This document shows, one piece after another, positions 24,948 through 33,554 of a stretch of 64,000 nt of DNA. This DNA is from Phycisphaeraceae bacterium (GTDB taxonomy: Bacteria > Planctomycetota > Phycisphaerae > Phycisphaerales > UBA1924), in assembly GCA_007693965.1 (NCBI GenBank), contig RECQ01000054.1, forward strand, positions 62,001 through 126,000, written 5' to 3'. The notes beneath the pieces were generated by a model that had not been told where the DNA came from, searched no databases, and saw nothing but the letters and a program-made list of their open reading frames with translations. Position 1 is the stretch's first letter. The number at the start of each line of letters is the position of its first letter. The translations under genes were made by a program, and so were the position numbers.

Positions 24948-25313
24948 TCAGCGACCGGACTGCTCCCGGCGGTTCAAGTCTTGCTGGTCTTTGATGCGGA
25001 GCCGGTAGGCGATCAGGACCGGGAGGGCGCCGGCGGCGATGAGGACGGCGCCCACGACAGCGCCGGCGAGGAAGGATTCCCATCGGTTGGCGACGAGGGC
25101 AGCGCTCAAGACGGCGGCGAGGGCGGCGGTGAGAGCGATGACGAAGATGGCCGAGCTGATGCGGGTGACCCGCTGGGTGGGCTGGGCGCCTTCGGGCAGG
25201 ACGGACTCGCTGGGGTCGAGCTGGTCCGGCGGGACGGTGTGATCGCGCTCAGGATCGCCGGGGTGGGCCTTGTGGTCTTCGGATCGGGTGGGGGATTTCG
25301 TCTGGTCGGACAC
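24948..25313 (-). CDS. Small two-helix membrane protein
   Basis: A 121-residue protein from GTG 25311-25313 (AGGGAG upstream). The first 55 residues are hydrophilic and charged (SDQTKSPTRSEDHK), followed by two membrane segments, ISSAIFVIALTAALAAVLS and FLAGAVVGAVLIAAGALPVL, and a basic tail (RLRIKDQQDLNRREQSGR). The positional shape suggests an inner-membrane protein with both ends in the cytoplasm. No family recognised. It faces the glycosylase gene (15-bp gap) and is divergent from speA. Confidence 0.6.
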   Translation of the reverse strand: MSDQTKSPTRSEDHKAHPGDPERDHTVPPDQLDPSESVLPEGAQPTQRVTRISSAIFVIALTAALAAVLSAALVANRWESFLAGAVVGAVLIAAGALPVLIAYRLRIKDQQDLNRREQSGR

Positions 25314-25577
25314 CTTGGGCGCTCCCTGGAAGAGGAGGAAGCGGGACAGTCGCGAGTCCGGACCAGCAAAACGGCCGCGACCGGGCTCTTGTCCCGCGCT
25401 GCGTTGGGTGTATTGTACCCTCCCCACCCCGGTCACACGTTTTCGCGGCGATTCGATGCGCCGCGGCTTCCCGAGTCCAGCACTTTTCAGTCGACATATC
25501 GCTTCCAGTCGCACCACCGCCGGGCTTCGGCGTGGGTGGAGGAAGCTCGCTGCCCGACACGAGATCCAGACGCCGCC

Positions 25578-27551
25578 ATGACGACGATTCCCAGACAGAC
25601 AAGATCGAAGAACGCCTTCCTGCACGGCCGCTGGACCGTGGAGGACTCCGCGACGTTGTACGGCCTGGTCGACTGGGGCAAGGGGTATTTCGGCGTGAAC
25701 GGCGCGGGTCATGTCACGGTGATGCCCGACCGCGACCCCGAGCGGAGCATCGACCTGCACGAGCTGATCGAGGGACTGCACGAGCGCGACCTGCGGACGC
25801 CAGTGCTGCTGCGCTTCACCGACATCCTGGCGAACCGACTGGGAGAGATTCACGACGCCTTTAAGAAGGCGATCGCGGATCACGAGTACGGCGGGGCCTA
25901 TCGGTGTGTATACCCGATCAAGGTGAACCAGCAGAAGCACGTGGTGGAGGAGATCCGCGATTTCGGCGAGCCGCGGGGCTTTGGCTTCGAGGCGGGCTCG
26001 AAGCCCGAACTGCTGGCGGTGCTGGGGGTGACGGCGTCTCGACCGAACATGCCGATCGTGTGCAACGGCTTCAAGGACGATGAATACATCGAGACGGTGG
26101 TGCTGGCGGCGAAGCTGGGGCGGAACATCATCCCGGTGGTGGAGAAGTTCAGCGAGCTGGAGCTGATCGTGAAGCACGCCGAGCGGTACGGCGTGCGGCC
26201 TCAGATCGGCGTGCGGGTGAAGCTGTCCGCCAAGGGCGCCGGCCGATGGGAGATGAGCGCGGGGGCGCGGTCGAAGTTCGGGCTGTTCATCTCCGAGACG
26301 CTGGATGCGCTGGAATATCTCAAAGCCCGCGGCATGGCGGACTGCCTGAAGATGGTGCATTGCCACATTGGCAGCCAGGTGTGCGACATCCGCAACCTGA
26401 AGAACGCCGTAAGCGAGCTGGCCCATATCTATACAGAGCTGCGCCGGCTGGGCGCCGACATGACGATGATCGACGTCGGCGGCGGGCTGGCGGTGGATTA
26501 TGACGGCTCGCAGTCTGCGTTCGAGAGCTCGATGAATTACACGGTGAACGAGTACGCCGCGGACATCGTGCACAGGATCAAGGCGGTGTGCGACGACGTC
26601 GGGGCGCCTCACCCGGACATCATCACCGAGAGCGGCAGGGCGATGGTGGCGTATTCGAGCGTGCTGGTTTTCGACGTGCTGGGCGTCTCGCGATTCGACA
26701 GCGCCACCGCGCCGGATGAGCTGAAGACGGCGATGACGGCGGACGAGGAGATTCCGCAGCCGCTGATCGACCTGCATGAGACGCACGGGAACATCTCGGA
26801 TCGCAACTTGCTGGAGGCGTACCACGACGCCATGCAGGCGCGCGATGAGCTGATGAGCCTCTTTACGCTCGGTTATGTCAGCCTGCCCATGCGGGCGATG
26901 GGGGAGCGGCTCTTCTGGTCGATCGGGCGCCAGGTGCTGGAGCGGTCGGAGAAACTGAAGGCCAAGGGCATGCACCAGCCGGAGGAGTTTGAAGAGCTTC
27001 CCGAGATACTGAGCGATATCTACTTCTGCAATTTCTCACTCTTCCAGTCGATGCCGGACTCGTGGGCGATCGACCAGCTCTTTCCCATCGTGCCGATTCA
27101 CCGGCTGGAGGAGGAGCCGACCCGCCGGGGCGTGCTGGCGGACATCACCTGCGATTCGGACGGGCGCGTCGACCACTTCGTCGACAAGCGCGATGTGAAG
27201 AAGACGCTGGAGCTGCACGAGTTCAAGGCCGGCGAGCCCTATTACCTTGCGGTGTTTCTCGTCGGCGCGTACCAGGAGATCCTCGGCGATCTGCACAACC
27301 TGCTCGGCGACACCCACGCGGTGCACGTCTGGCTCGATGACGACGGCGAGGTTGTGATCGGCGAGGTGATCCGCGGCGACACGGTGGCGGATGTGCTGAA
27401 GTATGTGCAGATCGACCACCAGGAGCTCCGCCGGGCGATGCGGAAGGAAATCGAACTCGCGGTGCGGTCCCGGCGGCTGTCACTGCCGGAGAGCCAGTCG
27501 TTGATGCGGTTCTATAATGAAGGGTTGGACGGGTACACGTATTTGGAATGA
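25578..27551 (+). CDS. speA: Biosynthetic arginine decarboxylase
   Basis: PLP enzyme (fold III) decarboxylating arginine to agmatine, 657 residues. K115 in CVYPIKVNQQ is the PLP lysine; GFGFEAGSKPEL, IDVGGGLAVDYDG and the C-terminal CNFSLFQSMPDSWAI are family blocks. ATG 25578 is chosen; upstream in-frame codons run across the divergent promoter gap. It is followed, after a 122-bp palindromic gap, by a deoxyhypusine-synthase-like gene, suggesting a polyamine route through agmatine. No agmatinase or agmatine deiminase is in the window. Confidence 0.95.
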   Translation: MTTIPRQTRSKNAFLHGRWTVEDSATLYGLVDWGKGYFGVNGAGHVTVMPDRDPERSIDLHELIEGLHERDLRTPVLLRFTDILANRLGEIHDAFKKAIADHEYGGAYRCVYPIKVNQQKHVVEEIRDFGEPRGFGFEAGSKPELLAVLGVTASRPNMPIVCNGFKDDEYIETVVLAAKLGRNIIPVVEKFSELELIVKHAERYGVRPQIGVRVKLSAKGAGRWEMSAGARSKFGLFISETLDALEYLKARGMADCLKMVHCHIGSQVCDIRNLKNAVSELAHIYTELRRLGADMTMIDVGGGLAVDYDGSQSAFESSMNYTVNEYAADIVHRIKAVCDDVGAPHPDIITESGRAMVAYSSVLVFDVLGVSRFDSATAPDELKTAMTADEEIPQPLIDLHETHGNISDRNLLEAYHDAMQARDELMSLFTLGYVSLPMRAMGERLFWSIGRQVLERSEKLKAKGMHQPEEFEELPEILSDIYFCNFSLFQSMPDSWAIDQLFPIVPIHRLEEEPTRRGVLADITCDSDGRVDHFVDKRDVKKTLELHEFKAGEPYYLAVFLVGAYQEILGDLHNLLGDTHAVHVWLDDDGEVVIGEVIRGDTVADVLKYVQIDHQELRRAMRKEIELAVRSRRLSLPESQSLMRFYNEGLDGYTYLE

Positions 27552-27556
27552 GCATT

Positions 27557-27621
27557 CCACGGGTTGCGTCCGCCTGCGGCGGACTCCACCCGTGGCTACA
27601 TTCCGAGGCCCCTTCGGGGCC
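27557..27621. repeat. Palindromic pair between speA and the DHS-like gene
   Basis: First hairpin 27557-27595: 8-bp outer stem CCACGGGT/ACCCGTGG, 3x3 internal loop, 7-bp inner stem GTCCGCC/GGCGGAC. Second hairpin 27607-27621: GGCCCC/GGGGCC with loop TTC. No T-tract follows, so it looks like a REP-type element or an RNA processing/attenuation structure, not a standard terminator. Confidence 0.8.
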
Positions 27622-27673
27622 GATTCGACAGGTTGAGCACTCCGGCGAAGCGCCAGTGATGGAGAGATTTCCG

Positions 27674-28738
27674 ATGACGACGAGCAAACCCACCAAGGCC
27701 GAACTTCTCTCCAACCCCGTCGAACACATCGACATCGCCGCGTTCGATGCGCGCCCGGTCATCGACGCCTATTCCAAGACGGCCTTCCAGGCCCGCAACC
27801 TCGCCTCGGCGTCGGACATCATGAACCGGATGCTCGCCGACACCGACTGCGCCGTCATCCTCACGCTGGCGGGATCGATGATCTCGGCGGGGCTGAAGAA
27901 GGCGATCGTCACGATGATCGAGCGCAACATGATCGATGCAATCGTGGCCACCGGCGCCAACATCGTGGATCAGGACTTCTTCGAGGGCCTCGGCTTCCGC
28001 CACTACATGGCGCCGGGCAGCCCCGAGGCGCCCGTCGTGGACGATCCCACGCTGCGCGACCTGGGCATCGACCGCATCTACGACACCTATATCGACGAGG
28101 ACCAGCTCCGCATCTGCGACGACACGATCGGGCGCATCGCCGACGCCCTGGAGCCGCGGCCGTACTCCTCGCGCGAGTTCATCGACGAGATGGGCGCCTA
28201 CCTCGCCGAGCGCCACGCGGACATCGAGGGCATCGTGCTGTCGTGCCATCGCAAGCGCGTGCCCATCTTTGTGCCTGCGTTCAGTGACTGCTCGGCGGGC
28301 TTCGGGCTGGTGATGCACCAGCACAAGAAGACGGACCGGATGCTGTCGATCGACTCCGCCGCGGATTTCCGGGAGCTGACGCAGATCAAGCTGGAGAACC
28401 CGCAGACGGGCCTGCTGATGCTCGGCGGCGGCGTTCCCAAGAACTTCGCGCAGGACATCGTGGTGTGCGCCGAACTGCTGGGCCACGATGCGCCGATGCA
28501 TCGCTACGCCATCCAGCTCACCGTCGCCGACTCGCGCGACGGCGCCCTCTCCGGCTCGACGCTGCGCGAGGCGTGCAGTTGGGGCAAGGTGGATGTTGTG
28601 GACGAGCAGATGGTCTTCGGCGAGGCGACGACGACGTTCCCGCTGCTGGCCAGCGACGCGTACCACCGCGGCTCGTGGAAGAAGCGTCCGGAGCGGAAGC
28701 TTGCGGACCTGTTCGCCAAGGCGCCGACGCCGGCTTGA
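27674..28738 (+). CDS. Deoxyhypusine synthase-like (homospermidine synthase-type) protein
   Basis: A 354-residue member of the deoxyhypusine synthase fold. The catalytic lysine motif is kept: K256 in LLMLGGGVPKNFAQD, equivalent to the DHS GGGVxKH region. Other blocks are LTLAGSMISAGLKKAIV, VATGANIVDQDFFE and IFVPAFSDCSAGFG. Bacteria lack the eukaryotic target protein eIF5A; bacterial DHS-like enzymes are known to act in polyamine transfer such as homospermidine synthesis. Pairing with speA supports a polyamine role, possibly using agmatine or putrescine. ATG 27674 has GGAGAG 8 nt upstream; an in-frame ATG 15 bp earlier is less likely. Confidence 0.85.
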   Translation: MTTSKPTKAELLSNPVEHIDIAAFDARPVIDAYSKTAFQARNLASASDIMNRMLADTDCAVILTLAGSMISAGLKKAIVTMIERNMIDAIVATGANIVDQDFFEGLGFRHYMAPGSPEAPVVDDPTLRDLGIDRIYDTYIDEDQLRICDDTIGRIADALEPRPYSSREFIDEMGAYLAERHADIEGIVLSCHRKRVPIFVPAFSDCSAGFGLVMHQHKKTDRMLSIDSAADFRELTQIKLENPQTGLLMLGGGVPKNFAQDIVVCAELLGHDAPMHRYAIQLTVADSRDGALSGSTLREACSWGKVDVVDEQMVFGEATTTFPLLASDAYHRGSWKKRPERKLADLFAKAPTPA

Positions 28739-28744
28739 GAATTG

Positions 28745-28776
28745 GCAAAGCAGCAAAGCGGGAAAGCAGTAAAGGT
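28745..28776 (+). repeat. Degenerate GCAAAGCA octamer, 4 units
   Basis: GCAAAGCA, GCAAAGCG, GGAAAGCA and GTAAAGGT follow each other just after the DHS-like gene stop, a decayed 8-bp tandem repeat in the 68-bp convergent gap. Confidence 0.7.
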
Positions 28777-28806
28777 GCGTGTGTCGGGGCGTCCTGCGCT
28801 GGTGTT

Positions 28807-29913
28807 CTATTGCTGTTGCGTTGAGGCCTGCTCAGTTTCTGAGCGCTGCGGGAACAGGTGTTCGTTGATGAATCGGTCCGCGTCCCAGACGTAGCGGCGG
28901 AGGGCTGTTTCGCGGGCGCTGGCGCCCATGCGGCGCCGCTTGTCCGGATTGCGGGCGAGGTCCGTCATTGCCTCGGCGAGCGACGCCGCGTCGGGGCAGA
29001 TCACGCCGCCGCCTTCATCGACTTTCTCCGACAGGACGGCGATGTCGGAGACGAGGATGGGCAGGGCGGTGAGCATGGCCTGCACGGAGACTTGTGAAAA
29101 ACTCTCCCACGTCGAGGGAATGAGCATGATGTCCAGGCCGCGCAGCGTCTCCGGGATTTCGGCGCCGGGAACCCAGCGGCGCATGTGCACATCGGGGGCG
29201 GGGGGCGCCGGCGGCTCGTCGTAGCCGATGATGTGAAGCTCGGAGCCGGCGCGCACATCGTCCGGGAGCATGTCGAACGCGGCCAGCGCGGTTTCGACGC
29301 CCTTCGATGGCGAAGGGAGCTTGCCCATCAGGCCGAAACGAATGGGCTCGCCTTCCGGCCTGGGCTCAGCGCGGGGTGTGAAACGTTCGGCGTCGGGCAG
29401 GCCGTACATGATGCTCAGGCGTCCTCGGGACCAGGGTCGGAATCGGTCTGCGACGAGGCGGCTGTTGGCGAGGATGTCGAAGCGGCGTCTGCGGACCACC
29501 CGCGCCAGCAGCCGGCGCTTGAGTTCGCCGTGGGAGAGCATCAGCGTCCGCGGCGCCACGGGTCCGATGTGTAGCAGCTCGATCGCGGGCACGATGCCGT
29601 TGTCCGGATCGCCGAGCAGCAGAACGTCGTATCGCGAGCGCATCACTGTGAAGGCGCCGGCGAGTGCGGTGAGCGAGCGGCGGCGCATGTAGGGGATCTC
29701 GATGATGCGAGGCATGTCGTCGCCGAGGCGCTCTTCGAGAATCGGGCGCCAGGAGCGCTCGAGGGGGACGGTGAGTTCGACGCCGCGGGAGACGAGGGCG
29801 CGGATGGCGAGCAGGCGATGCAGCTCGACGCCATGCACGGGCCGGCCGCGTCGGGGGCGCATGAAGCCTCGCTCGAGCAGGAGGACGCGTCTTTGATCGT
29901 GCGGCGTGGTCAT
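28807..29913 (-). CDS. Glycosyltransferase, GT4-like (second of tandem pair)
   Basis: A 368-residue GT-B protein. The C-terminal donor domain shows IRFGLMGKLPSPSKGVETAL, HIIGYDE, a DIMLIPSTWESFSQVSVQAM segment with the EX7E-like E, and an adaptable C-terminal helix. The N-terminal domain begins MTTPHDQRRVLLLERGFMRPR. The start overlaps the upstream gene's stop (ATGA at 29910-29913), so the pair is co-translated. Acceptor and sugar are unknown. Confidence 0.8.
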   Translation of the reverse strand: MTTPHDQRRVLLLERGFMRPRRGRPVHGVELHRLLAIRALVSRGVELTVPLERSWRPILEERLGDDMPRIIEIPYMRRRSLTALAGAFTVMRSRYDVLLLGDPDNGIVPAIELLHIGPVAPRTLMLSHGELKRRLLARVVRRRRFDILANSRLVADRFRPWSRGRLSIMYGLPDAERFTPRAEPRPEGEPIRFGLMGKLPSPSKGVETALAAFDMLPDDVRAGSELHIIGYDEPPAPPAPDVHMRRWVPGAEIPETLRGLDIMLIPSTWESFSQVSVQAMLTALPILVSDIAVLSEKVDEGGGVICPDAASLAEAMTDLARNPDKRRRMGASARETALRRYVWDADRFINEHLFPQRSETEQASTQQQ

Positions 29914-31013
29914 GCTCGGGGGTGAGGGTCGGGGACGGGGGCCGGCTCGGCGGGAAACAGGAATCGTTCGACAAACCGCTGCGTGCTCCAGATGTAGCGA
30001 TCCCGGGCCGTGCGCCGGGCCTGGTCGCCGAGGCGTCGGCGCAGGTCGACGTCGACGGCGAGGGTGCGCATGTGCTCGCCAAGCTCCGCCGTGCTCCTGA
30101 AGATCAGTCCGCCCCCCGCGTCGAGCTTCTCCGTCAGCACGAGCAGATCGCTCGAAATAATTGGCAGCCCCGTCAGCATCCCCTGCACGATCGCCTGCGA
30201 AAACGTCTCGAACTCTCCCCGCGACGGCACGATCAGCACGTCCATCGACCGCAGCAGCTCGGGGATGCGCGACGGCGATGTCCACGAGTGCGCGATGATC
30301 CGCTCATCCCCCGTCTCCGGAGGATGCTCATACGCGATCAGTTGCAGCCGGCAGCGCGAGCGGACCTCCTCCGGCATCGCCCGGAACGCCTCGATCGCCA
30401 GGTCCGCGCCCTTCCACTCCGGATCCAGCTTCCCCAGCACGCAGAACTCGACCGGCGCATCCGCCGGCTTCGGCGCCGCGGGAGGATGAAAGTCATCCGC
30501 GTTGGCGATCCCGTAGTATGTGTCCACGATCCCGTTCACGCGCCCCTCGAAGCCCGCCGCGATCTCGCGGTTCACCGTGACCACGTTCATCGGCATGCCA
30601 CGCATCGTGCGGAGAAAGCCCTCCCGCGCCGTCCGGTTCGCGATCACCACCGCCCGCGGCGCCGCGCCGCGTCTGTGCAGCCGGCGCACCGCGGGCGCGA
30701 TCCCGCGCCCCACGTTCCCCAGGATCATCGCATCGAAACGCGCTCGCCGCAGCCGGTGCGCCGCAAGGCGCCCCCCGAAGTACGAGCCGAGGTTCGGCAG
30801 GTCCATCAGCTCTGGCATCGCGGCGGGGATCGCCTCCTCGAAGCGGGCCCTCCACGTGCGCTCCGCCGGAACCACCACCCGGTGCCCCAGCCGCACCAGG
30901 TCGCCGATCAGTATGAAGTTGTGGAGCTGCACCCCGCGGAACGGTCGCTCACGATGCTCCATGAGCGTCTTTTCGAGGAAGAGGATCTGCTTTGGCTCGG
31001 CGTGGGCGGGCAT
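29910..31013 (-). CDS. Glycosyltransferase, GT4-like (first of tandem pair)
   Basis: A 367-residue GT-B protein similar in layout to the following gene: ILFLEKTLMEHRERPFRGVQL at the N-terminus parallels VLLLERGFMRPRRGRP of its neighbour, and both share the spaced motifs FCVLGKLDPEWKGADLAIEA, MDVLIVPSRGEFETFSQAIV and GMLTGLPIISSD. This suggests tandem duplication followed by divergence. ATG 31013 has AGGAGC just upstream. The pair may act in sequence on one glycan; there are no other polysaccharide genes nearby. Confidence 0.8.
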   Translation of the reverse strand: MPAHAEPKQILFLEKTLMEHRERPFRGVQLHNFILIGDLVRLGHRVVVPAERTWRARFEEAIPAAMPELMDLPNLGSYFGGRLAAHRLRRARFDAMILGNVGRGIAPAVRRLHRRGAAPRAVVIANRTAREGFLRTMRGMPMNVVTVNREIAAGFEGRVNGIVDTYYGIANADDFHPPAAPKPADAPVEFCVLGKLDPEWKGADLAIEAFRAMPEEVRSRCRLQLIAYEHPPETGDERIIAHSWTSPSRIPELLRSMDVLIVPSRGEFETFSQAIVQGMLTGLPIISSDLLVLTEKLDAGGGLIFRSTAELGEHMRTLAVDVDLRRRLGDQARRTARDRYIWSTQRFVERFLFPAEPAPVPDPHPRA

Positions 31014-31173
31014 GGTTGCTCCTGCGGGGTCCGGGCGGCGGAGAAGGGCGCGTGCAGGGGCCCGGGAGCGTACCCTGTACGCGAGGGCGCCGCCACGCCG
31101 CACGCCCGCCGGTGCGTTGAGACGCCGCGCCCGCTACCATCCTCGCCCCGACTCCAGGGACAGGAGCCAATGT

Positions 31174-32076
31174 ATGAACAGCGTTCGCACGCTGATGAAC
31201 GGAATCGTCGACTACGCAGGATTCTTCCCGCCCGCCAAGCTGGGTATGGGGCCGGTGGTGCGCAACTACGGGTCGTACATCGAGTCGGAGCACTCGTGGA
31301 TGCTGGGCCGGCTCATCGTGCCTGTGTCGGGGCTGGGCGACTTCGAGGCGCACGCCAGCTCGATGCTGTCGAAGAACGAGGAAGGGATGCCCTGGCTGAT
31401 CAGCGTGGTCACAGGTAAGGATCTCGGCGCCGACATCGAGCGGATCGCCGCGTTCAACGACACGCACCAGAATCCGGAGCGTGGCCTGGCCACCATCGAC
31501 GCCATCGAGCTGAAGACGAAGGACTCGAAGGCGATCGATGCGGCCCTGGACCTGATCCCTGAATGGCTGACGCCCTTCTTCGAGATCCCGATCACCGGGG
31601 ATGTGCGCGGGCTGGTGGCGGCGATCGCGGGCACGGAGGGCGCTGCCAAGGTTCGTCTCGGCGGGGTCGAGGTAGGGGCCTTCCCAGTTGCTGAAGATGT
31701 GGCGAAGTTCATCAGCGCCTGCGCCAAGGCGGGAACGCCCTTCAAGGCGACGGCGGGGCTGCATCATCCGCTCAGAGGCTCACACCAGATGACATACGAG
31801 CCGGACAGTCCATCGTGCACGATGCACGGGTTCCTGAATGTCTTCCTCGCCGCGGCGATGGCGCACGGCGCCAAGGCGAGCGAGGAGGAGGTGCTCAAGG
31901 CGTTGCACGAGACCTCGCTCGAAAACTTCGAGTTTCATGATGATGTGATCGTGTGGGGCAAGCGGCGGCTGCCTGTGGAGAAGATCGCCCAGGCGCGCGA
32001 GCGGTTCGCGCTGTCGTTCGGGTCGTGCTCCTTCGAAGAGCCGATCCAGGACCTGAAGACGTTGCAGTTACTTTGA
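31174..32076 (+). CDS. Conserved protein of unknown function beside fumarylacetoacetase
   Basis: A 300-residue soluble protein, MNSVRTLMNGIVDYAGFFPPAKLGM at the start. Notable segments are PFKATAGLHHPLRGSH and PSCTMHGFLNVFLAAAMAHG, the first resembling a TIM-barrel style active-site loop (KATAGLHH). No family could be named. ATG 31174 follows CAGGAG. Its stop is 21 bp before fumarylacetoacetase, so they are almost certainly one operon, and a role in aromatic amino acid breakdown is possible but only inferred from context. Confidence 0.75.
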   Translation: MNSVRTLMNGIVDYAGFFPPAKLGMGPVVRNYGSYIESEHSWMLGRLIVPVSGLGDFEAHASSMLSKNEEGMPWLISVVTGKDLGADIERIAAFNDTHQNPERGLATIDAIELKTKDSKAIDAALDLIPEWLTPFFEIPITGDVRGLVAAIAGTEGAAKVRLGGVEVGAFPVAEDVAKFISACAKAGTPFKATAGLHHPLRGSHQMTYEPDSPSCTMHGFLNVFLAAAMAHGAKASEEEVLKALHETSLENFEFHDDVIVWGKRRLPVEKIAQARERFALSFGSCSFEEPIQDLKTLQLL

Positions 32077-32097
32077 GATCAGACTGACAGGGGATCC

Positions 32098-33420
32098 ATG
32101 TCGAAGAACGGCTATCCGACCAACGACCCCGAGCTGCGGAGCTGGATCGAGTCCGCCAACAACCCGGCCGGCGACTTCCCGATTCAGAACCTGCCGATGG
32201 GTGTTTTTTCAAAAACGGGCTCGGAGGATCCGCCCCGAGTGTGCGTCGCCATCGGCGATCAGGCGCTGGACCTGTCCGAGTGCTGGAGCGCCGGGCTGTT
32301 CGCAGGCACGCCGGTGGAGTCGGAGAACGTCTTCGAGACGTCGGCGCTGAACGAATTTCTGGCGATGGGCCATTCGGCGTGGTCTTCGGTGCGCCAGCGC
32401 GTCAGCACGCTGCTGCGCCACGACACGCCAACGCTGCGCGACGATGCCGAGCTGCGGGCCACCGCGCTGAACCCCATCGCGGACATCACGCTCCACATGC
32501 CCGTCCGCATCGGCGATTACACCGACTTCTACGCTTCGATCCACCACGCGACGAATGTGGGGTCGATGTTCCGGCCCGACAATCCGCTGCTGCCGAACTA
32601 CAAGCGGCTGCCGGTGGGGTACCACGGCCGGGCGAGTTCGGTGATCGTGAGCGGCGAGCCGGTGCGCCGGCCGCACGGGCAGTTGCGTCCGGACGAGAGC
32701 GCCGAGCCGGTCTTCGGGCCCAGCCGCCTGCTCGACTATGAGTTCGAGATGGGTTTCTTCACGGGGCCGGGGAACGAGATCGGTGAGCGCATCTCGATGG
32801 ACGAGGCGATGTCGCGGATCTTCGGGATGGTGATCGTCAACGACTGGTCGGCGCGGGATGTGCAGAAGTGGGAGTACCAGCCGCTGGGGCCCTTCAACGC
32901 GAAGAACTTCGCGACGTCGATCAGTCCGTGGGTGGTATCGCTGGATGCGCTCTCGCCCTTCATGGAGGCGCCGAAGCCGCGCGGTCCTGAAGACCCGCCG
33001 GTGCTGGACTACCTGAAGCCGGTGGGCGAGAGCGCGATCGCGATCCGGCTGGAGACGCTGATTCAGTCGAAGCAGATGCGCGAACGCGGCATGGACCCGA
33101 TGATCCTGAGCCGGGGCGATTTCCGCGACATGTACTGGACGATCGACCAGATGCTGACGCATCACACATCGACGGGCTGCAACATGAGGCCGGGCGACAT
33201 GCTGGCGAGCGGGACAGTCTCCGGCGCCGCCGAGGATTCGCGCGGCTGCATGCTCGAGCTGACCTGGCGCGGCTCACGTCCGATACGACTGCCGACCGGC
33301 GAGGAGCGCAAGTTCCTTGAAGACGGCGACGTTGTTGTCATGCGGGCGTACTGTGAGCGCGATGGCGCTGCGCGAATCGGCTTCGGCGAATGCCGGGGTG
33401 AGATTGTTCCGGCGAAGTGA
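32098..33420 (+). CDS. fahA: Fumarylacetoacetase
   Basis: Hydrolyses fumarylacetoacetate to fumarate and acetoacetate, the last step of tyrosine breakdown. The 440-residue protein has the N-terminal SH3-like part and the FAH catalytic domain: DYTDFYASIHHATNVGSMFR, YKRLPVGYHGRASSV, the metal-site LDYEFEMGFF and VNDWSARDVQKWEYQPLGPF, and GDMLASGTVSGA. Length matches the full eukaryote-like family, not the short FAH-domain proteins. Second gene of a two-gene operon. Confidence 0.94.
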   Translation: MSKNGYPTNDPELRSWIESANNPAGDFPIQNLPMGVFSKTGSEDPPRVCVAIGDQALDLSECWSAGLFAGTPVESENVFETSALNEFLAMGHSAWSSVRQRVSTLLRHDTPTLRDDAELRATALNPIADITLHMPVRIGDYTDFYASIHHATNVGSMFRPDNPLLPNYKRLPVGYHGRASSVIVSGEPVRRPHGQLRPDESAEPVFGPSRLLDYEFEMGFFTGPGNEIGERISMDEAMSRIFGMVIVNDWSARDVQKWEYQPLGPFNAKNFATSISPWVVSLDALSPFMEAPKPRGPEDPPVLDYLKPVGESAIAIRLETLIQSKQMRERGMDPMILSRGDFRDMYWTIDQMLTHHTSTGCNMRPGDMLASGTVSGAAEDSRGCMLELTWRGSRPIRLPTGEERKFLEDGDVVVMRAYCERDGAARIGFGECRGEIVPAK

Positions 33421-33452
33421 TGTCCATCTTTTTGTTATTCGCTTCGCTGGTA

Positions 33453-33481
33453 TTGTAAACGCGCAGCTCTTTCGATATACA
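33453..33481 (+). promoter_or_regulatory. Promoter of the PEP-CTERM-like gene
   Basis: TTGTAA (33453-33458) and TATACA (33476-33481) are separated by 17 bp, each 4 of 6 matches to consensus, in an AT-rich island 74 bp before the ATG. Confidence 0.45.
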
Positions 33482-33554
33482 TTCTGGTGGAGAGAGCTGT
33501 TTCGGGAGGCGCGGTCGCCGATCCTGCATGCTCCCACACCAGGAGCCACCAGAA

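Noticed and set aside
24948-26975. Leftward open frame antisense to speA
   Set aside because: Only its last about 121 codons (24948-25313) look like a protein with membrane segments and a ribosome site; the rest is a shadow of speA.
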